Shown: piece after piece, positions 7,430 through 16,087 of the stretch
Layout: every line of letters starts with the position of its first letter
Numbering within the stretch: position 1 is the stretch's first letter
NCBI RefSeq assembly: GCF_000721075.1
Contig: NZ_JOEQ01000037.1
Coordinates: forward strand, 1-64,000
From: Streptosporangium amethystogenes
Lineage (GTDB): Bacteria > Actinomycetota > Actinomycetes > Streptosporangiales > Streptosporangiaceae
Length of the DNA: 64,000 bases
Direction: 5' to 3'
Made by a program: the position numbers and the translations under genes
The notes under the pieces: generated by a model
What the model saw: only the letters and a program-made list of their open reading frames with translations
What the model was told of the DNA's origin: nothing
Database searches by the model: none

Positions 7430-8761
7430 GTGCGAGGTTGGGCGGGGTTAGCGTCACGCTCCGTGATTGACAGGAGACGGAAGCGTATCCGTGGGCGCCG
7501 GGCGCTGCGGCCGGCGGTGCTGTGTGGCGCGATGCTGGCGCCCGCGCTTCTGGCCGGGGGGTTGCTGGTGGCCGAGCTCACAGGCTATGAGGCGGCCATC
7601 CGGATGGCCGACGCCGGTACGGGGCCCGATGCGGCCGGGGAAGCAGGGCGCTGGGAGGGGCGCGGGGGGCGGCAGGGATCCCGGGAGGATGCCAGGAGCG
7701 GCGCGATGGCCCAGGTGGGGGGCGGTGGCGACGAGGCGTCTCGGGTGAATGTTGGGAGCGGTACGGAGCCTCGGATGAGGATTGGGGATGATTCGGGGCT
7801 ACTGAACGGAGGAGTCTCGGAGGCGGATGCGGGGCTGTTGGGCGGGGAAGCGGTGGGAGAGGGGGCGGGGCTGCCGGGTGTGGAAGTGGCGGGAGAGGGT
7901 GCGGGGCTGCCGGGTGGGGGAGCGGAGCCACTGGATGGGGAAGTGCGGGGAGCGGGAGTGCTGGATGCGGGAGTGGTGAGGGAGGACGCTGGGTTGCCGG
8001 GTGGGGAAGTGCGGGGAGCGGGAGTGCTGGATGCGGGAGTGGCGAGGGAGGGCGATGGGCTCCTGGATGGAGGAGTGCGGGGAGCGGGGGCGGGAGTGCC
8101 GGATGGGGGAGTGGTGAGGGAGAGGGCGGGGCTGCCGGACGAGGGGGCGACGGGGGATCCGGTGGCCGTGGTGCCGGTCGCGGTTGGGGCTGTGCGGAGC
8201 GGGCTGTTCGGGCCGAGGCTGGTGCCCCCGCCCCTGCGGCCGGAGCGGCTGTACGGGGGGTGGGTGCTGGTCGCCGCGCAGTCGGGGGCCGGCCGCTCGG
8301 CGGGTGGGACCGATGGGCGGGGCGAGCCGGGCCGGCTCGGCGGGACGGGCGAACTGGGAGGGGTGAGTCAACCGGGCCGGCCGAACCAACTGGGTCAACC
8401 GAACCAACCGGGCCGGCCGAACCAACTGGGTCAACCGAACCAACCGGGCCGGGCAAGCCAACTGGGCCAGCCGAACCAACCGGGCCCGGCCAGCCAACTG
8501 GGTCAATCGGGCCCGCCAGGCGGACTGAGCCGCCTGGGTGGATCGGGCCGACGAGATGGGGTGGACAGCGCGGATGAGGCGGATGTGGTCGTACCTCTGA
8601 GGGTCCCCAGAGGCCCCAGAGGGCCGCGGAGGGCCGCGTTGCGGCCGCCTGTGGAGCCTGAGCCCCGGGAGGAGCGAGAGCCCTGGGACGGCTGTCCGAC
8701 GGAGTGGCGGAGGACCTGGCTCTGGGAGGTCTGCAAGGAGCACGCGCGGCAAGAAGTCTGA
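7430..8761 (+). CDS. membrane-anchored, repeat-rich low-complexity protein
   Basis: A 443-residue frame opening with basic residues and a hydrophobic segment (~residues 28-50, VLCGAMLAPALLAGGLLVAE), so it is probably N-terminally anchored or exported. The middle consists of Gly/Glu/Val/Leu repeats of the type LPGGEVRGAGVLDAGVVRE. A second array of QPNQPGRPNQLG units follows (~310-365). The C-terminus ends with a compositionally normal motif, CPTEWRRTWLWEVCKE, which suggests this frame rather than its equally long antisense shadow is real. The start is uncertain (GTG 7430 or GTG 7463). It precedes the secreted M15-like peptidase gene by 127 bp. Function unknown. Confidence 0.55.
   Translation: MRGWAGLASRSVIDRRRKRIRGRRALRPAVLCGAMLAPALLAGGLLVAELTGYEAAIRMADAGTGPDAAGEAGRWEGRGGRQGSREDARSGAMAQVGGGGDEASRVNVGSGTEPRMRIGDDSGLLNGGVSEADAGLLGGEAVGEGAGLPGVEVAGEGAGLPGGGAEPLDGEVRGAGVLDAGVVREDAGLPGGEVRGAGVLDAGVAREGDGLLDGGVRGAGAGVPDGGVVRERAGLPDEGATGDPVAVVPVAVGAVRSGLFGPRLVPPPLRPERLYGGWVLVAAQSGAGRSAGGTDGRGEPGRLGGTGELGGVSQPGRPNQLGQPNQPGRPNQLGQPNQPGRASQLGQPNQPGPASQLGQSGPPGGLSRLGGSGRRDGVDSADEADVVVPLRVPRGPRGPRRAALRPPVEPEPREEREPWDGCPTEWRRTWLWEVCKEHARQEV
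7780..8170 (+). repeat. G-rich degenerate tandem repeats in the repeat-rich protein
   Basis: Units such as gggctgccgggtggggaagtgcggggagcgggagtgctggatgcgggagtg recur several times with small changes, coding for Gly/Val/Leu-rich repeats. The strand is extremely G-rich and pyrimidine-poor. Confidence 0.7.
8368..8515 (+). repeat. tandem repeats coding QPNQPG(R)xNQLG
   Basis: Units of 15-30 bp (gggccggccgaaccaactgggtcaaccgaaccaacc and variants) are repeated in frame in the 3' part of the repeat-rich gene. Confidence 0.75.
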
Positions 8762-8888
8762 CTTGTCCGGTCGCAAAAAGGGGTGTTCGGCGCATAACGG
8801 CTGTGGAGGTCTGGCCCGGGTAGTTGGCCAGCTGTAGTAGCGTGCGTGCCTGACCCAGGTCACGAGTTCGCAAACGGAGGGGTCGAAC

Positions 8889-9968
8889 GTGCCACCTCGT
8901 CGATCAGCGGGTCTGATCGCCGTCGTCGCGACGATGCTTTCCCTCCTACCGGGGGCCGCTGTCGCGCAGCGGGTGCCGGCGGAGGTTCAGACCGTCGTCG
9001 TCGCCGAGCCGGTGAATCTCACAGAGCTGCGTCGCGAGGCGGAGAAGGCCACAAAGGACCTTGAGGCCGCGACCAAGGCGCTGGAGCAGCGGCGGACCCA
9101 GATCCGTGACTCGGAGAAGCAGCTCACCGCCAAGCTGAAAGAGCTGCAGGTCGCCGAGAGGGCCTTCGACCAGGTACGGCAGCCGCTCTCGGACCTGGTC
9201 GGCTTCCTCTACCAGCAGCCTCTCGGCGGGGACGTGTCCGGTTTCCTGTCCGGCGAGTCCAGCGCGGACACCCTGCGTGCCATGGCCGGTGTCACCCACC
9301 TCGTCGCCGAGCGGGACCTGGTCCTCAAGGACAGCAGCCGCCTGCAACTGGAGCGGGAGCGGCTGGCGGGCGAGGCGCAGGAGCTCCGGGCGACCAACCT
9401 CCTCGCGGAGGCGCAGATGGGCGCCGAGATCGAGACGCTCAGGGCGCGCTCGCAGAAGATCGTGCAGTCCCTGACCAAGGCGCTGGTGAAGCTGGGCGTC
9501 AAGATCAACAAGAATGGGCGGCCGGCGGCCGGGTGCGACCCGACCAGGGCGACCTCGATGAGCGACTTTCCCAACGGGCTCATCCCGCAGGCGTACCTCT
9601 GCCCACTCCAGCAACCGGGCAACCAGTTGCGCGGTGATGCCGCGCTCGCGTTCATCAGCCTCAACGAGGCGTACAAGCGGCGGTTCGGCAAGCCCATATG
9701 CGTGACCGACAGCTACCGGAGCCTGGCCGAGCAGCAGTCGGTCTACTACCGCCGCCCCGGTTTCGCCGCGGTTCCCGGGCGGAGCAACCACGGCCTGGGG
9801 CTCGCGGTCGACCTGTGCGGGGGCGTCGACCGCTTCCGCTCGGCCGAGTTCAACTGGATGGAGGCCAACGGCAAGAGGTTCGGCTGGATCCACCCCCAGT
9901 GGGCCTACGTCAGCCCCTTCGAACCCTGGCACTGGGAGTACGACCCCAAGCTCGGCTCCCTGCTGTAG
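8889..9968 (+). CDS. secreted coiled-coil / VanY-like M15 D,D-carboxypeptidase
   Basis: A 359-residue protein. GTG start with GGAGG eight bases upstream and a Sec signal peptide (hydrophobic core to ~26, AVA-Q cleavage). Residues ~40-195 are charged and heptad-like, a coiled coil reminiscent of peptidoglycan hydrolase regulators. Residues ~235-359 are a peptidase M15/VanY domain with VTDSYRS, the zinc motif SNHGLGLAVDL (His and Asp ligands) and the terminal PWHWEY (His ligand). Expected to act outside the cell on D-Ala-D-Ala or other peptide stem bonds. The coiled coil may couple it to a membrane or division partner (inference). Confidence 0.85.
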   Translation: MPPRRSAGLIAVVATMLSLLPGAAVAQRVPAEVQTVVVAEPVNLTELRREAEKATKDLEAATKALEQRRTQIRDSEKQLTAKLKELQVAERAFDQVRQPLSDLVGFLYQQPLGGDVSGFLSGESSADTLRAMAGVTHLVAERDLVLKDSSRLQLERERLAGEAQELRATNLLAEAQMGAEIETLRARSQKIVQSLTKALVKLGVKINKNGRPAAGCDPTRATSMSDFPNGLIPQAYLCPLQQPGNQLRGDAALAFISLNEAYKRRFGKPICVTDSYRSLAEQQSVYYRRPGFAAVPGRSNHGLGLAVDLCGGVDRFRSAEFNWMEANGKRFGWIHPQWAYVSPFEPWHWEYDPKLGSLL

Positions 9969-10230
9969 GGCTCCTGGCAGAACGGTCCTTGGCCTTAGAA
10001 GTCGATCCCCCAGAAGAGTGCGCCTGCCTCTTGCGGGTCCCTGAGGATCTCCACCAGTGGACCCGGATCAGAGCAGGATCTACTCAAGCCGCTGCCGGAC
10101 GAACCGTTCGAGCGAGGTCTGACCGCTGTCACCGAAGATTGATGGCCAGTAGGTGCCAGGGCGGCGCGGAGACCTTCTGAGGCGGGTAATTCCCGTGCGC
10201 GACCTCTTGTTGGCGGCTCACACTTCGGGC
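9969..10230. other. intergenic region
   Basis: About 260 bp between the M15-like peptidase gene and the most likely deacetylase start. No gene seen. In-frame alternative starts for the downstream gene exist at GTG 10153 and GTG 10195. Confidence 0.4.
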
Positions 10231-11118
10231 ATGGATGAATATGCCGTCGAGCCCGCCGCACCCTTGGTGCAGTCGAGCGAACTGCTGGGCTTCCCTCCCG
10301 ATGCCCGGGTGCTCATCGTCAACTGCGACGACTTCGGGATGTACGACGCGATCAACGCCGCGGTGATCGACTCGATCGAGCAGGGGATCGCCAGTTCGTG
10401 CAGCCTGATGGCCCCGTGTCCATCGGCGCCGCACGCCATGCGTCTGCTTCGCAGGCGGCCGGAGATCCCGTTCGGGATTCACCTCACGCTGGTCTGCGAC
10501 ACGGCCTGCTACCGGTGGGGGCCGCTGACCGCGAAGGAGAGAGTGCCCTCGCTGCTCGACGACGCGGGCGAACTGTTCGTATCCACGCCCTCGGGGCGTT
10601 CGGAGTTCCTCGCCCAGGCCCGTCTCGACGAGGTGGAGCTTGAGTTCCGCGCACAGATCAACGTCGTGGCCGACGCCGGGCTCACACCAACGCATCTGGA
10701 CTTCCACTGCCTGGCCGACGGCGGACGCGACGACATCCTCGACCTGACCGTGGCGCTGGCCGCGGAGTACGGCCTGGCGGTGCGCGTCTGGCTCGAACCC
10801 GGACGTCAGAAGATGCGACAGCGGGGCCTGCCGGTCACCGACAACGAATTCCTGGACAGCTTTTCCCTCAGCATCGAGGGTAAGCCGGCCCGATACGCCC
10901 ATCTGCTACGCGAACTGCCGACAGGGCTCAGCGAATGGGCGGTGCATCCCAGTGTCGGCCGCGAGGAGTCGCAGGCGATCGACAGCGGCTGGCGCGTACG
11001 CCGAACCGACTACGAGTTCCTGACCTCGCCGGAGGCTCACGAACTCCTCCAACAGGAGGGCATCACCGTGATCGACTACCGGGCCGTCCAACGGGCATGG
11101 TCCAGCGCCACCCGATAG
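10231..11118 (+). CDS. ChbG/YdjC-family carbohydrate deacetylase
   Basis: About 295 residues from ATG 10231; upstream GTG codons at 10153 and 10195 would extend it. Family hallmarks are VLIVNCDDFGMYDAIN (metal-binding Asp pair), GIASSCSLMAPCPSA, FGIHLTLVCD (His ligand), THLDFHCLAD (HxxxH-like metal site) and EWAVHPS near the end. Members remove acetyl groups from amino sugars or hopanoid-linked sugars using a divalent metal. No export signal, so probably cytoplasmic. The neighbours are unrelated or broken, so the substrate cannot be inferred. Confidence 0.85.
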   Translation: MDEYAVEPAAPLVQSSELLGFPPDARVLIVNCDDFGMYDAINAAVIDSIEQGIASSCSLMAPCPSAPHAMRLLRRRPEIPFGIHLTLVCDTACYRWGPLTAKERVPSLLDDAGELFVSTPSGRSEFLAQARLDEVELEFRAQINVVADAGLTPTHLDFHCLADGGRDDILDLTVALAAEYGLAVRVWLEPGRQKMRQRGLPVTDNEFLDSFSLSIEGKPARYAHLLRELPTGLSEWAVHPSVGREESQAIDSGWRVRRTDYEFLTSPEAHELLQQEGITVIDYRAVQRAWSSATR

Positions 11119-11345
11119 ATCGGTGGTGCGCCTTCCAACTCAACGACGGTCGGCGCTGGACAGCCGGTCGCCGTAGGCACTCAGATGCTCGTTGGTTTGG
11201 GAGCAACGCCGTGACCGGCGAAGCGGCCGACGTGGGAGCCGCGGTCGCGATGGCCTCCGGGCTTTGCCGGACGACTGTCCCTCGCGGAGGTCGCCGATCT
11301 GTCGTCCAAGCCCTGGCAGACCCGTTGGAAGCATGTGGGCTCGGT

Positions 11346-12490
11346 TCAAAGAGTCGCAGTCACGGGACGGCGGCCGCCGAGGCGGGCGGGAACGGCGCTG
11401 AGCGCCGCCACCGCCAGCACGGTCGCCAGCACCAGGCCGATCAGCTGCCAAGGCACCGGAAGCGTGGCCTTGTCGCTGTCGCCGCCGGTGATCGCGTTGA
11501 TGGCGGCGAACAGTGCTCAGCCCCCCGGGAAGACACCCAGGACGGCGCCGACGAGCGCGGGCAGCACCTGCGCGGCCGCCAGGGCGACGGTCATTTCCTG
11601 CGGGGTTGCGCCGAGGGCGCGCGCCAGCGCCGACGCGTGCCGGTTGTCGAGCACCGTCGCCCAGGTGATGACGATGGCGTTGACCGCCGCCAGGGAGAGC
11701 AGGATGACCGTCCAGACCAGGAGCACGTGCCGCAGCACCGCCACCTGAGCCTCGGTGTACGCGCCGGTACCCGGCTGGTCACCGAGGAAGGCGTTGAGCA
11801 CCAGGAGGACGTAGATCCCGCTGACCGTGACCGCGATGCTGACCACACCCAGCGCCACCCGGCGCGGACGGCGGGCGGCGACCCGCAGAGCGAGCAGCAG
11901 CGGGACCGGCAGTCGCGCCGAGAGAGCGATCAGCCAGCCGGTACGGCGGGGTGGGCGTGCCGCGTCGGCCAGCGCGCTGACGGTGCTGGAGCGGGCCGCG
12001 CGCACGGCCGGAACTGCGGTCGCCACCACCGCGACGCCGAGTGCCACGGCGGTCACCAGACCGATCGTGGACCAGGTCAACGACGCCGTTCCCGCGCTGC
12101 CGACGAGGCCGGCACTGGACTCGGTGAGCAACGGAGCGGTCAGCGCTCCGATCGTCAGCCCGGTCGCGGCCGCGACGACGGCCACCAGGAGGTACTCCGC
12201 GAGCAGCACGGCGGCGACCAGGCTCGGGGTGCCGCCGACTGCCTTGAGGAGTCCGACGCGTCGGGTCTGGTCGGCCATCCGGCCGCCGACCAGCACCGAG
12301 AGACTGGCCACGGCGAGCAGGCCGAGCAGCCAGGCGCCGATCAGCAGCAGGATCTGGGAGTCCCGGGCCAGGTCGGTGGCGTCGGAGAGGATGCTCCCCC
12401 AGGTCTACATCGACATGGCGCCGCGGGTCCGGTCGACGAATGCCTGGGCTTCGTCCGGGTCGGCCAGCTTCAGGTTCATCACGTAGGACT
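11346..12490 (-). pseudogene. FtsX-type ABC transporter permease, N-terminally deleted with two in-frame stops
   Basis: The minus-strand frame encodes the C-terminal half of a MacB/FtsX-like permease. It runs from an extracytoplasmic piece (NLKLADPDEAQAFVD) through TM segments and the MADQTRRVGLLKAVGG coupling motif to AVPARLGGRRPVTATL, stop at 11346-11348. TAG at 12405-12407 and TGA at 11517-11519 interrupt an otherwise continuous frame. On either side of the TGA the sequence reads GVFPGG and ALFAAINAITGG, as in intact relatives. The N-terminal half is absent: homology stops near 12490, where a histidine kinase begins on the other strand. Probably once part of a peptide/antibiotic-sensing transporter next to its two-component system (inference). 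Confidence 0.8.
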
Positions 12491-12494
12491 CCGA

Positions 12495-13260
12495 ACGCAA
12501 CGTGCACGAGCGGCTGTCCCTGCCCGGCCGTCGCAACGAGCTGAAAGACCTCGCGGACACGGTGGACGGGCTGCTCGGCCGGTTGGAGACCGCTCTCGAC
12601 ACGAACAAACGGTTCGTCGCCAACGCCGCCCACGAACTGCGGACACCGTTGACGGTCGAACGCGCGCTGCTGGAGGAACCGCTGATCGACCCCGAGGCCG
12701 GCCTGGAGTCGTTCCGGGCCAACTTCGAGCGGCTGCTGGCCATCACCGACCAGCGGGGACGGTTGCTGGAGTCGCTGCTCACCCTGTCGGACAGCGAGGA
12801 CGCCCACAGCCGGGACGAGCCGGTGGACCTCACCGGCCTGATCGAGAAGACACTCCAGGACCGGGCACCGGATGTGAAACGGCGCGGCCTGCGGGTGCGG
12901 AGCGTGCTCCGCCCGGTATGGATACCGGGCGACCAGGTGCTGCTCGCCCGTCTGCTGGCCAACCTCTACGACAACGCGATCCATTACAACGTGCTCGGCG
13001 GCACCGTCGAGATCGGCGTACGCCACGAGGCCGGGCGGGTCGTCCTGTCCGTGGTGAACACCGGCCAGGTCATCCCACCCGACCAGGTCGACCGGCTGTT
13101 CGAGCCGTTCCAGCTGCTGCGTCGTATCGCCGACGACGGCCATCACGGTCTCGGCCTGTCGATCGTGCGAGCCCACAGGGCGGATCTCACCGCCGTCGCC
13201 CGCCCCGACGGCGGCCTCGCCATCGACATCGCGTTCCCCAAGGTCACACCGGACCCGTGA
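12495..13260 (+). pseudogene. sensor histidine kinase, N-terminally truncated
   Basis: Begins within the end of a HAMP-like linker (VHERLSLPGRRNELKDLAD) and continues through the dimerisation/phosphoacceptor H-box (NAAHELRTPLT). The ATPase domain has an N-box (NLYDNAIHYN), a G1-like region and GLGLSIVRAH. Sensor, TM and most HAMP sequence are missing. A GTG at 12502 could start translation of a 252-residue soluble kinase core, but the gene abuts the broken permease at ~12490 head to head. A deletion fused two formerly separate genes, so I treat it as a remnant. Confidence 0.75.
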
Positions 13261-13900
13261 AGCCGACCACCTCGGCCGACCTGTCTCCAAGCGAGGAACC
13301 GGCCGTCGCCAGGCGACAAGCGGCGAACAAAACCACACTCAAGCCTCTTCGGCCGCATTGAGCCGCAGGCGCCTACCTCCACAGCCTGTTGGCCGTGCTC
13401 GCCCTCATCCGGCACCGCCGGATGAGGAGATCCTGCGGTGGTCTCAGATTTCTCCCGTACGTGGCTTTGTAGGCCCAAAACGAGAGCCGAATGTTGTGGC
13501 GACGTCGGCCGTAGGGCCGTGTTGGTGAGTTTGAGAGCCACCCCGGCGGACCGGCCGGCGCGATGGCGGTTCCTGGTCTTCCTCGATAGTTGCCGCCTGT
13601 GCCGTCGGCGATGCCCCAGGTCCAAGTGGAGCGGCCCGAGCAAAGCAAGGGACGACTACCTGGAGGCGGCCCTCCGCTCCCGAACGTGTCCCCAGCCCCC
13701 GGGATGAGGCTCTGATTACGCTGAGGAGCCCTCGCTAGGGTGTCGGGATTAGCTCTAATCCCGACACTGAACACATGAGGGCCCCAGTCCCCAGCACGGG
13801 GCCTGGGACGCGTGTCTTATCGCCGCCTGGCCATTCTGATGTGGGTAGCGTCAGCGTGGCGGGGCTGATCTGCCGGAGGAACTTGCGAGACTGCGGGGCC
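13261..13900. other. intergenic region with one long palindrome
   Basis: About 640 bp. Overlapping short frames on both strands show no recognisable family. The only clear structure is the palindrome at 13740-13767, listed separately. Confidence 0.4.
13740..13767. terminator. 28-bp perfect palindrome, possible terminator or operator
   Basis: Arms GTGTCGGGATTAG and CTAATCCCGACAC (13 bp each, no mismatch) are separated by CT. It lies 134 bp downstream of the SnoaL-like gene's stop, so a transcription terminator is plausible. There is no T-tract, and perfect symmetry with a 2-base centre is equally typical of a regulator binding site. Confidence 0.4.
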
Positions 13901-14263
13901 TCAGTGACGTGGGTCCGGGCCCTCGGTGACGCCCCAGGTCTCCGCGAGTCGGCCGTTGTCAATGCGGAAGATCTCGATGAGCACGGGCCGGACGTCGCTA
14001 CCCGGGGCCGCCATCCCCTCAACCGATGAGCGGATGGCAACCTTGTCGCCGTCGATCAGGATGTCGTCGGCGACAACGCGCATGGCCGGGAACCGGGCAA
14101 CGACCTGGACCCAGGCCTCCTTGCCCGTTTCGAACCCGGTGGCGCCAAGCGGGTGGTTAAGGAAGTCAGGGGTGAACAGATCGGCGGCCTGGTCGAACTG
14201 CCGGGTGTTAAAGCATTCCTGCATCCGCAGCACCAGGGCGCTGGCTTCCTCGCGTGTGGTCAT
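13901..14263 (-). CDS. SnoaL/NTF2-fold polyketide-cyclase-like protein
   Basis: 120 residues from ATG 14263, preceded by GAGGAGG at nine bases; a longer frame from 14320 has no such site. Sequence features fit SnoaL-like NTF2-fold proteins: N-terminal helix (ALVLRMQECFNTRQFDQAAD), DFLNHPLGATGFETGKEAW, and FRIDNGRLAETWGVTEG at the end. Such proteins are small-ligand binders or isomerases/hydrolases; the substrate cannot be read. It diverges from a TetR gene with an inverted repeat between them, so it is probably that regulator's target. Confidence 0.75.
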   Translation of the reverse strand: MTTREEASALVLRMQECFNTRQFDQAADLFTPDFLNHPLGATGFETGKEAWVQVVARFPAMRVVADDILIDGDKVAIRSSVEGMAAPGSDVRPVLIEIFRIDNGRLAETWGVTEGPDPRH

Positions 14264-14316
14264 TGAAGGGACCTCCTCGTGTTCGGTGGGGTCTGCCTCA
14301 TGGCGAAACGACGCAA

Positions 14317-14349
14317 CCACGTAAGCGGGGCTTCGCCCCGTTTACGTGG
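14317..14349. promoter_or_regulatory. inverted repeat between SnoaL-like and TetR genes (candidate TetR operator)
   Basis: CCACGTAAGCGGGG - CTTCG - CCCCGTTTACGTGG: 14-bp arms with one mismatch and a 5-base centre, midway between divergent starts at 14263 and 14390. The position is ideal for autoregulation and control of both genes. Confidence 0.55.
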
Positions 14350-14389
14350 GCAGCATACGGGGCGACGCCCCGGTTAAGCTAGGCGTGAG

Positions 14390-15013
14390 ATGTCCAGTCG
14401 AACGCCTAAACACACTCCAGCCGAGCCACCGACGGCTCCCGTGAACGACCGGGAGCTACGGGCCGACGCGCGCCGCAATCGTGAGCAGGTATTGCGGACC
14501 GCGCAGCAGCTGTTCGCCTCACAAGGCCTCGGCATCTCGCTCGACGAGATCGCCCGCCGTGCGGGTGTCGGTCCCGGCACCGTCCACCGGCACTTCCCCA
14601 CCAAGGAAGCGCTGTACCTCGCCGTCGCGATCGACCAGATCAGGCAGTTGGTCGCTGAGGGAGAAGCGCTCACCGGTACCGACGATCCGGCCGCCCTGTT
14701 CACGCTGCTGTCCCGGATGATGGCCTCAGGCGCGGAGAACGCGGCGGTGAAGAGCGCGCTCACGGCCGCCGAGTTCGACCTGCGCAACGCCGCTCCGGAC
14801 GCCGCTGCCGACCTCACGTACCAGGTCGCGCACCTGCTCGATCGCGCCCATAGTGCCGGCGTCGTACGCCACGACGTGACAGTCGACGAGGTGATGGCAA
14901 TCGTCGCCGGCGCCTTCGCCGCGATCCGACACGCTGACGCGGACACCAACCACGAACGCTCCGCACACATCGCCCAGATCATCCTCGACGGATTACGGCC
15001 CCAACCCAGATAA
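14390..15013 (+). CDS. TetR/AcrR-family transcriptional regulator
   Basis: 207 residues. The N-terminal HTH contains NREQVLRTAQQLFASQG, SLDEIARRAGVGPGTVHRHF and PTKEALYLAV, the standard TetR helix-turn-helix. The variable C-terminal half should bind a ligand and dimerise. Diverges from the SnoaL-like gene across an inverted repeat and likely represses it and itself. Confidence 0.9.
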   Translation: MSSRTPKHTPAEPPTAPVNDRELRADARRNREQVLRTAQQLFASQGLGISLDEIARRAGVGPGTVHRHFPTKEALYLAVAIDQIRQLVAEGEALTGTDDPAALFTLLSRMMASGAENAAVKSALTAAEFDLRNAAPDAAADLTYQVAHLLDRAHSAGVVRHDVTVDEVMAIVAGAFAAIRHADADTNHERSAHIAQIILDGLRPQPR

Positions 15014-15105
15014 CAAGGGCCCAGGCAGCTCCACCCCTAGCACGAGCTTCCGCGCGATCGGACGGTTTTCTCGCCGGTTCCAGCCGCGCGGTACCCGACG
15101 TCAGG

Positions 15106-15303
15106 TCAGATTTCTCCGCTGCGGATGCCTGAGAGGAAGCTGTGCCAGGTCGTTGGGGAGAAGGTCAGAACGGGGCCCAACGGGTCCTTGCTGTCGCGGA
15201 CGGCGACGACGCCCGGCAGGTTCGTGGCCACTTCCACGCACGCATCCCCGCTGTTGCTGTAGCTGGACTTACGGAACTCGGCACCTGGCAGATCGGAGGA
15301 CAT
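15106..15303 (-). CDS. DUF397 domain protein
   Basis: A 65-residue single-domain protein: FRKSSYSNSGDACVEVA, VAVRDSKDPLGPVLTFSPTTW and FLSGIRSG are the DUF397 signature common in Streptomyces and Streptosporangium. These are usually encoded next to an XRE-type regulator (BldB/WhiJ-like systems), but no such partner is adjacent here, so it is an orphan copy. Function unknown. Confidence 0.9.
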   Translation of the reverse strand: MSSDLPGAEFRKSSYSNSGDACVEVATNLPGVVAVRDSKDPLGPVLTFSPTTWHSFLSGIRSGEI

Positions 15304-15404
15304 GGCTACTCCTTCATGACCGCAGCGATCATCGCTTGCGCCGCTGGTCGATGGACGGCACCTGGGACGGGCTACGGGGTGTTTGGCCCTCGTTGGGGGC
15401 TTGA

Positions 15405-15995
15405 TCAGGCTTCTTTGGGCGACTCGCGCCAGCCGGATTCGAGAAGGTCGAAGATGGCGTTCAGCGCGGCCAGGGGGTCGGGTTCCATGCCCGCGAGTTC
15501 GGGGATCTCCAGGACGTAGCGGGCGAGAGCGCGGACGGTCATGTCGGAGGGGTCGCGGCCGCTCTCGGCGGCGATGGCCTCAGCCAGGGCTCCCTCGCTG
15601 GCTATCCAGAGCTTGCGTGAGTATTCCCGCAGGGCGGGTGTGCTGACGATCAGGTCGCGCTTGCGCCGCAGTTCAGGCGGGAGATCGTTGGTGAAGGGTC
15701 CCCGGGCTGCCATGCACTGGTGCAGGGCTTCCAGCACTGACTGGCCGGGGGGCCGGTCGCGGACCGCGGCGGCCAGCCAGACGCGTCGTTCGGTGCCGTC
15801 GTCGAAGATCAGCGCTTCCTTGCCGTCTGGCACGTGCGCGAACAGGGTGGCGATGGAGACGTCCGCCTCGTCGGCGATCTGAGCGACGGTGACGCCGTCG
15901 TACCCGTGCTCGCAGAACAGCCGCAACGCGGCGTCCGACAACGCCCGGCGGGTCTGTGCCTTCTTGCGCTCGCGGCGCCCCATCGTCGTCGGCAT
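15405..15995 (-). CDS. TetR/AcrR-family regulator of the adjacent exporter
   Basis: 196 residues from ATG 15995 (ATG 15983 is an alternative). HTH: RRALSDAALRLFCEHGYDGV, VAQIADEADVSIATLFAHV. The C-terminal domain carries LPPELRRKRDLIVSTPALRE, frequent in regulators of DHA2 exporters. Transcribed divergently from the MFS exporter gene, with a palindrome between the starts, so likely its drug-responsive repressor. Confidence 0.88.
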   Translation of the reverse strand: MPTTMGRRERKKAQTRRALSDAALRLFCEHGYDGVTVAQIADEADVSIATLFAHVPDGKEALIFDDGTERRVWLAAAVRDRPPGQSVLEALHQCMAARGPFTNDLPPELRRKRDLIVSTPALREYSRKLWIASEGALAEAIAAESGRDPSDMTVRALARYVLEIPELAGMEPDPLAALNAIFDLLESGWRESPKEA

Positions 15996-16031
15996 GTCCC
16001 CATCATATCGGAACCTGGAACGCATCCGAAT

Positions 16032-16046
16032 CTATAATGGTTATAG
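16032..16046. promoter_or_regulatory. palindrome CTATAA-TGG-TTATAG, candidate TetR operator
   Basis: A perfect 6-bp inverted repeat with a 3-base centre lies between the TetR start (15995) and the exporter start (16088). A looser pair, GGAACGcATCCGAATCT and AGATTCGTTCC, flanks it. A repressor bound here would block both promoters. Confidence 0.5.
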
Positions 16047-16087
16047 TTTCTGAGTCAGTTCAGATTCGTTCCGAATGGAGATGCGTC

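Noticed and set aside
7578..8873. 431-residue minus-strand Pro-rich frame opposite the repeat protein
   Set aside because: Pro/His/Ser low complexity is the complement of the G-rich repeats; it lacks any normal-looking segment, unlike the plus frame's C-terminal motif.
11119..11345. Possible gene fragment after the ChbG-like gene (SLAEVADLSSKPWQTRWKHV)
   Set aside because: Short hydrophilic stretch with no start, stop context or family I could name; overlapping frames on both strands.
10935..13361. 808-residue plus-strand frame across the broken permease
   Set aside because: Repetitive Arg/Gly/Asp composition; its segments are frame shadows of the permease (minus) and the histidine kinase (plus, another frame).
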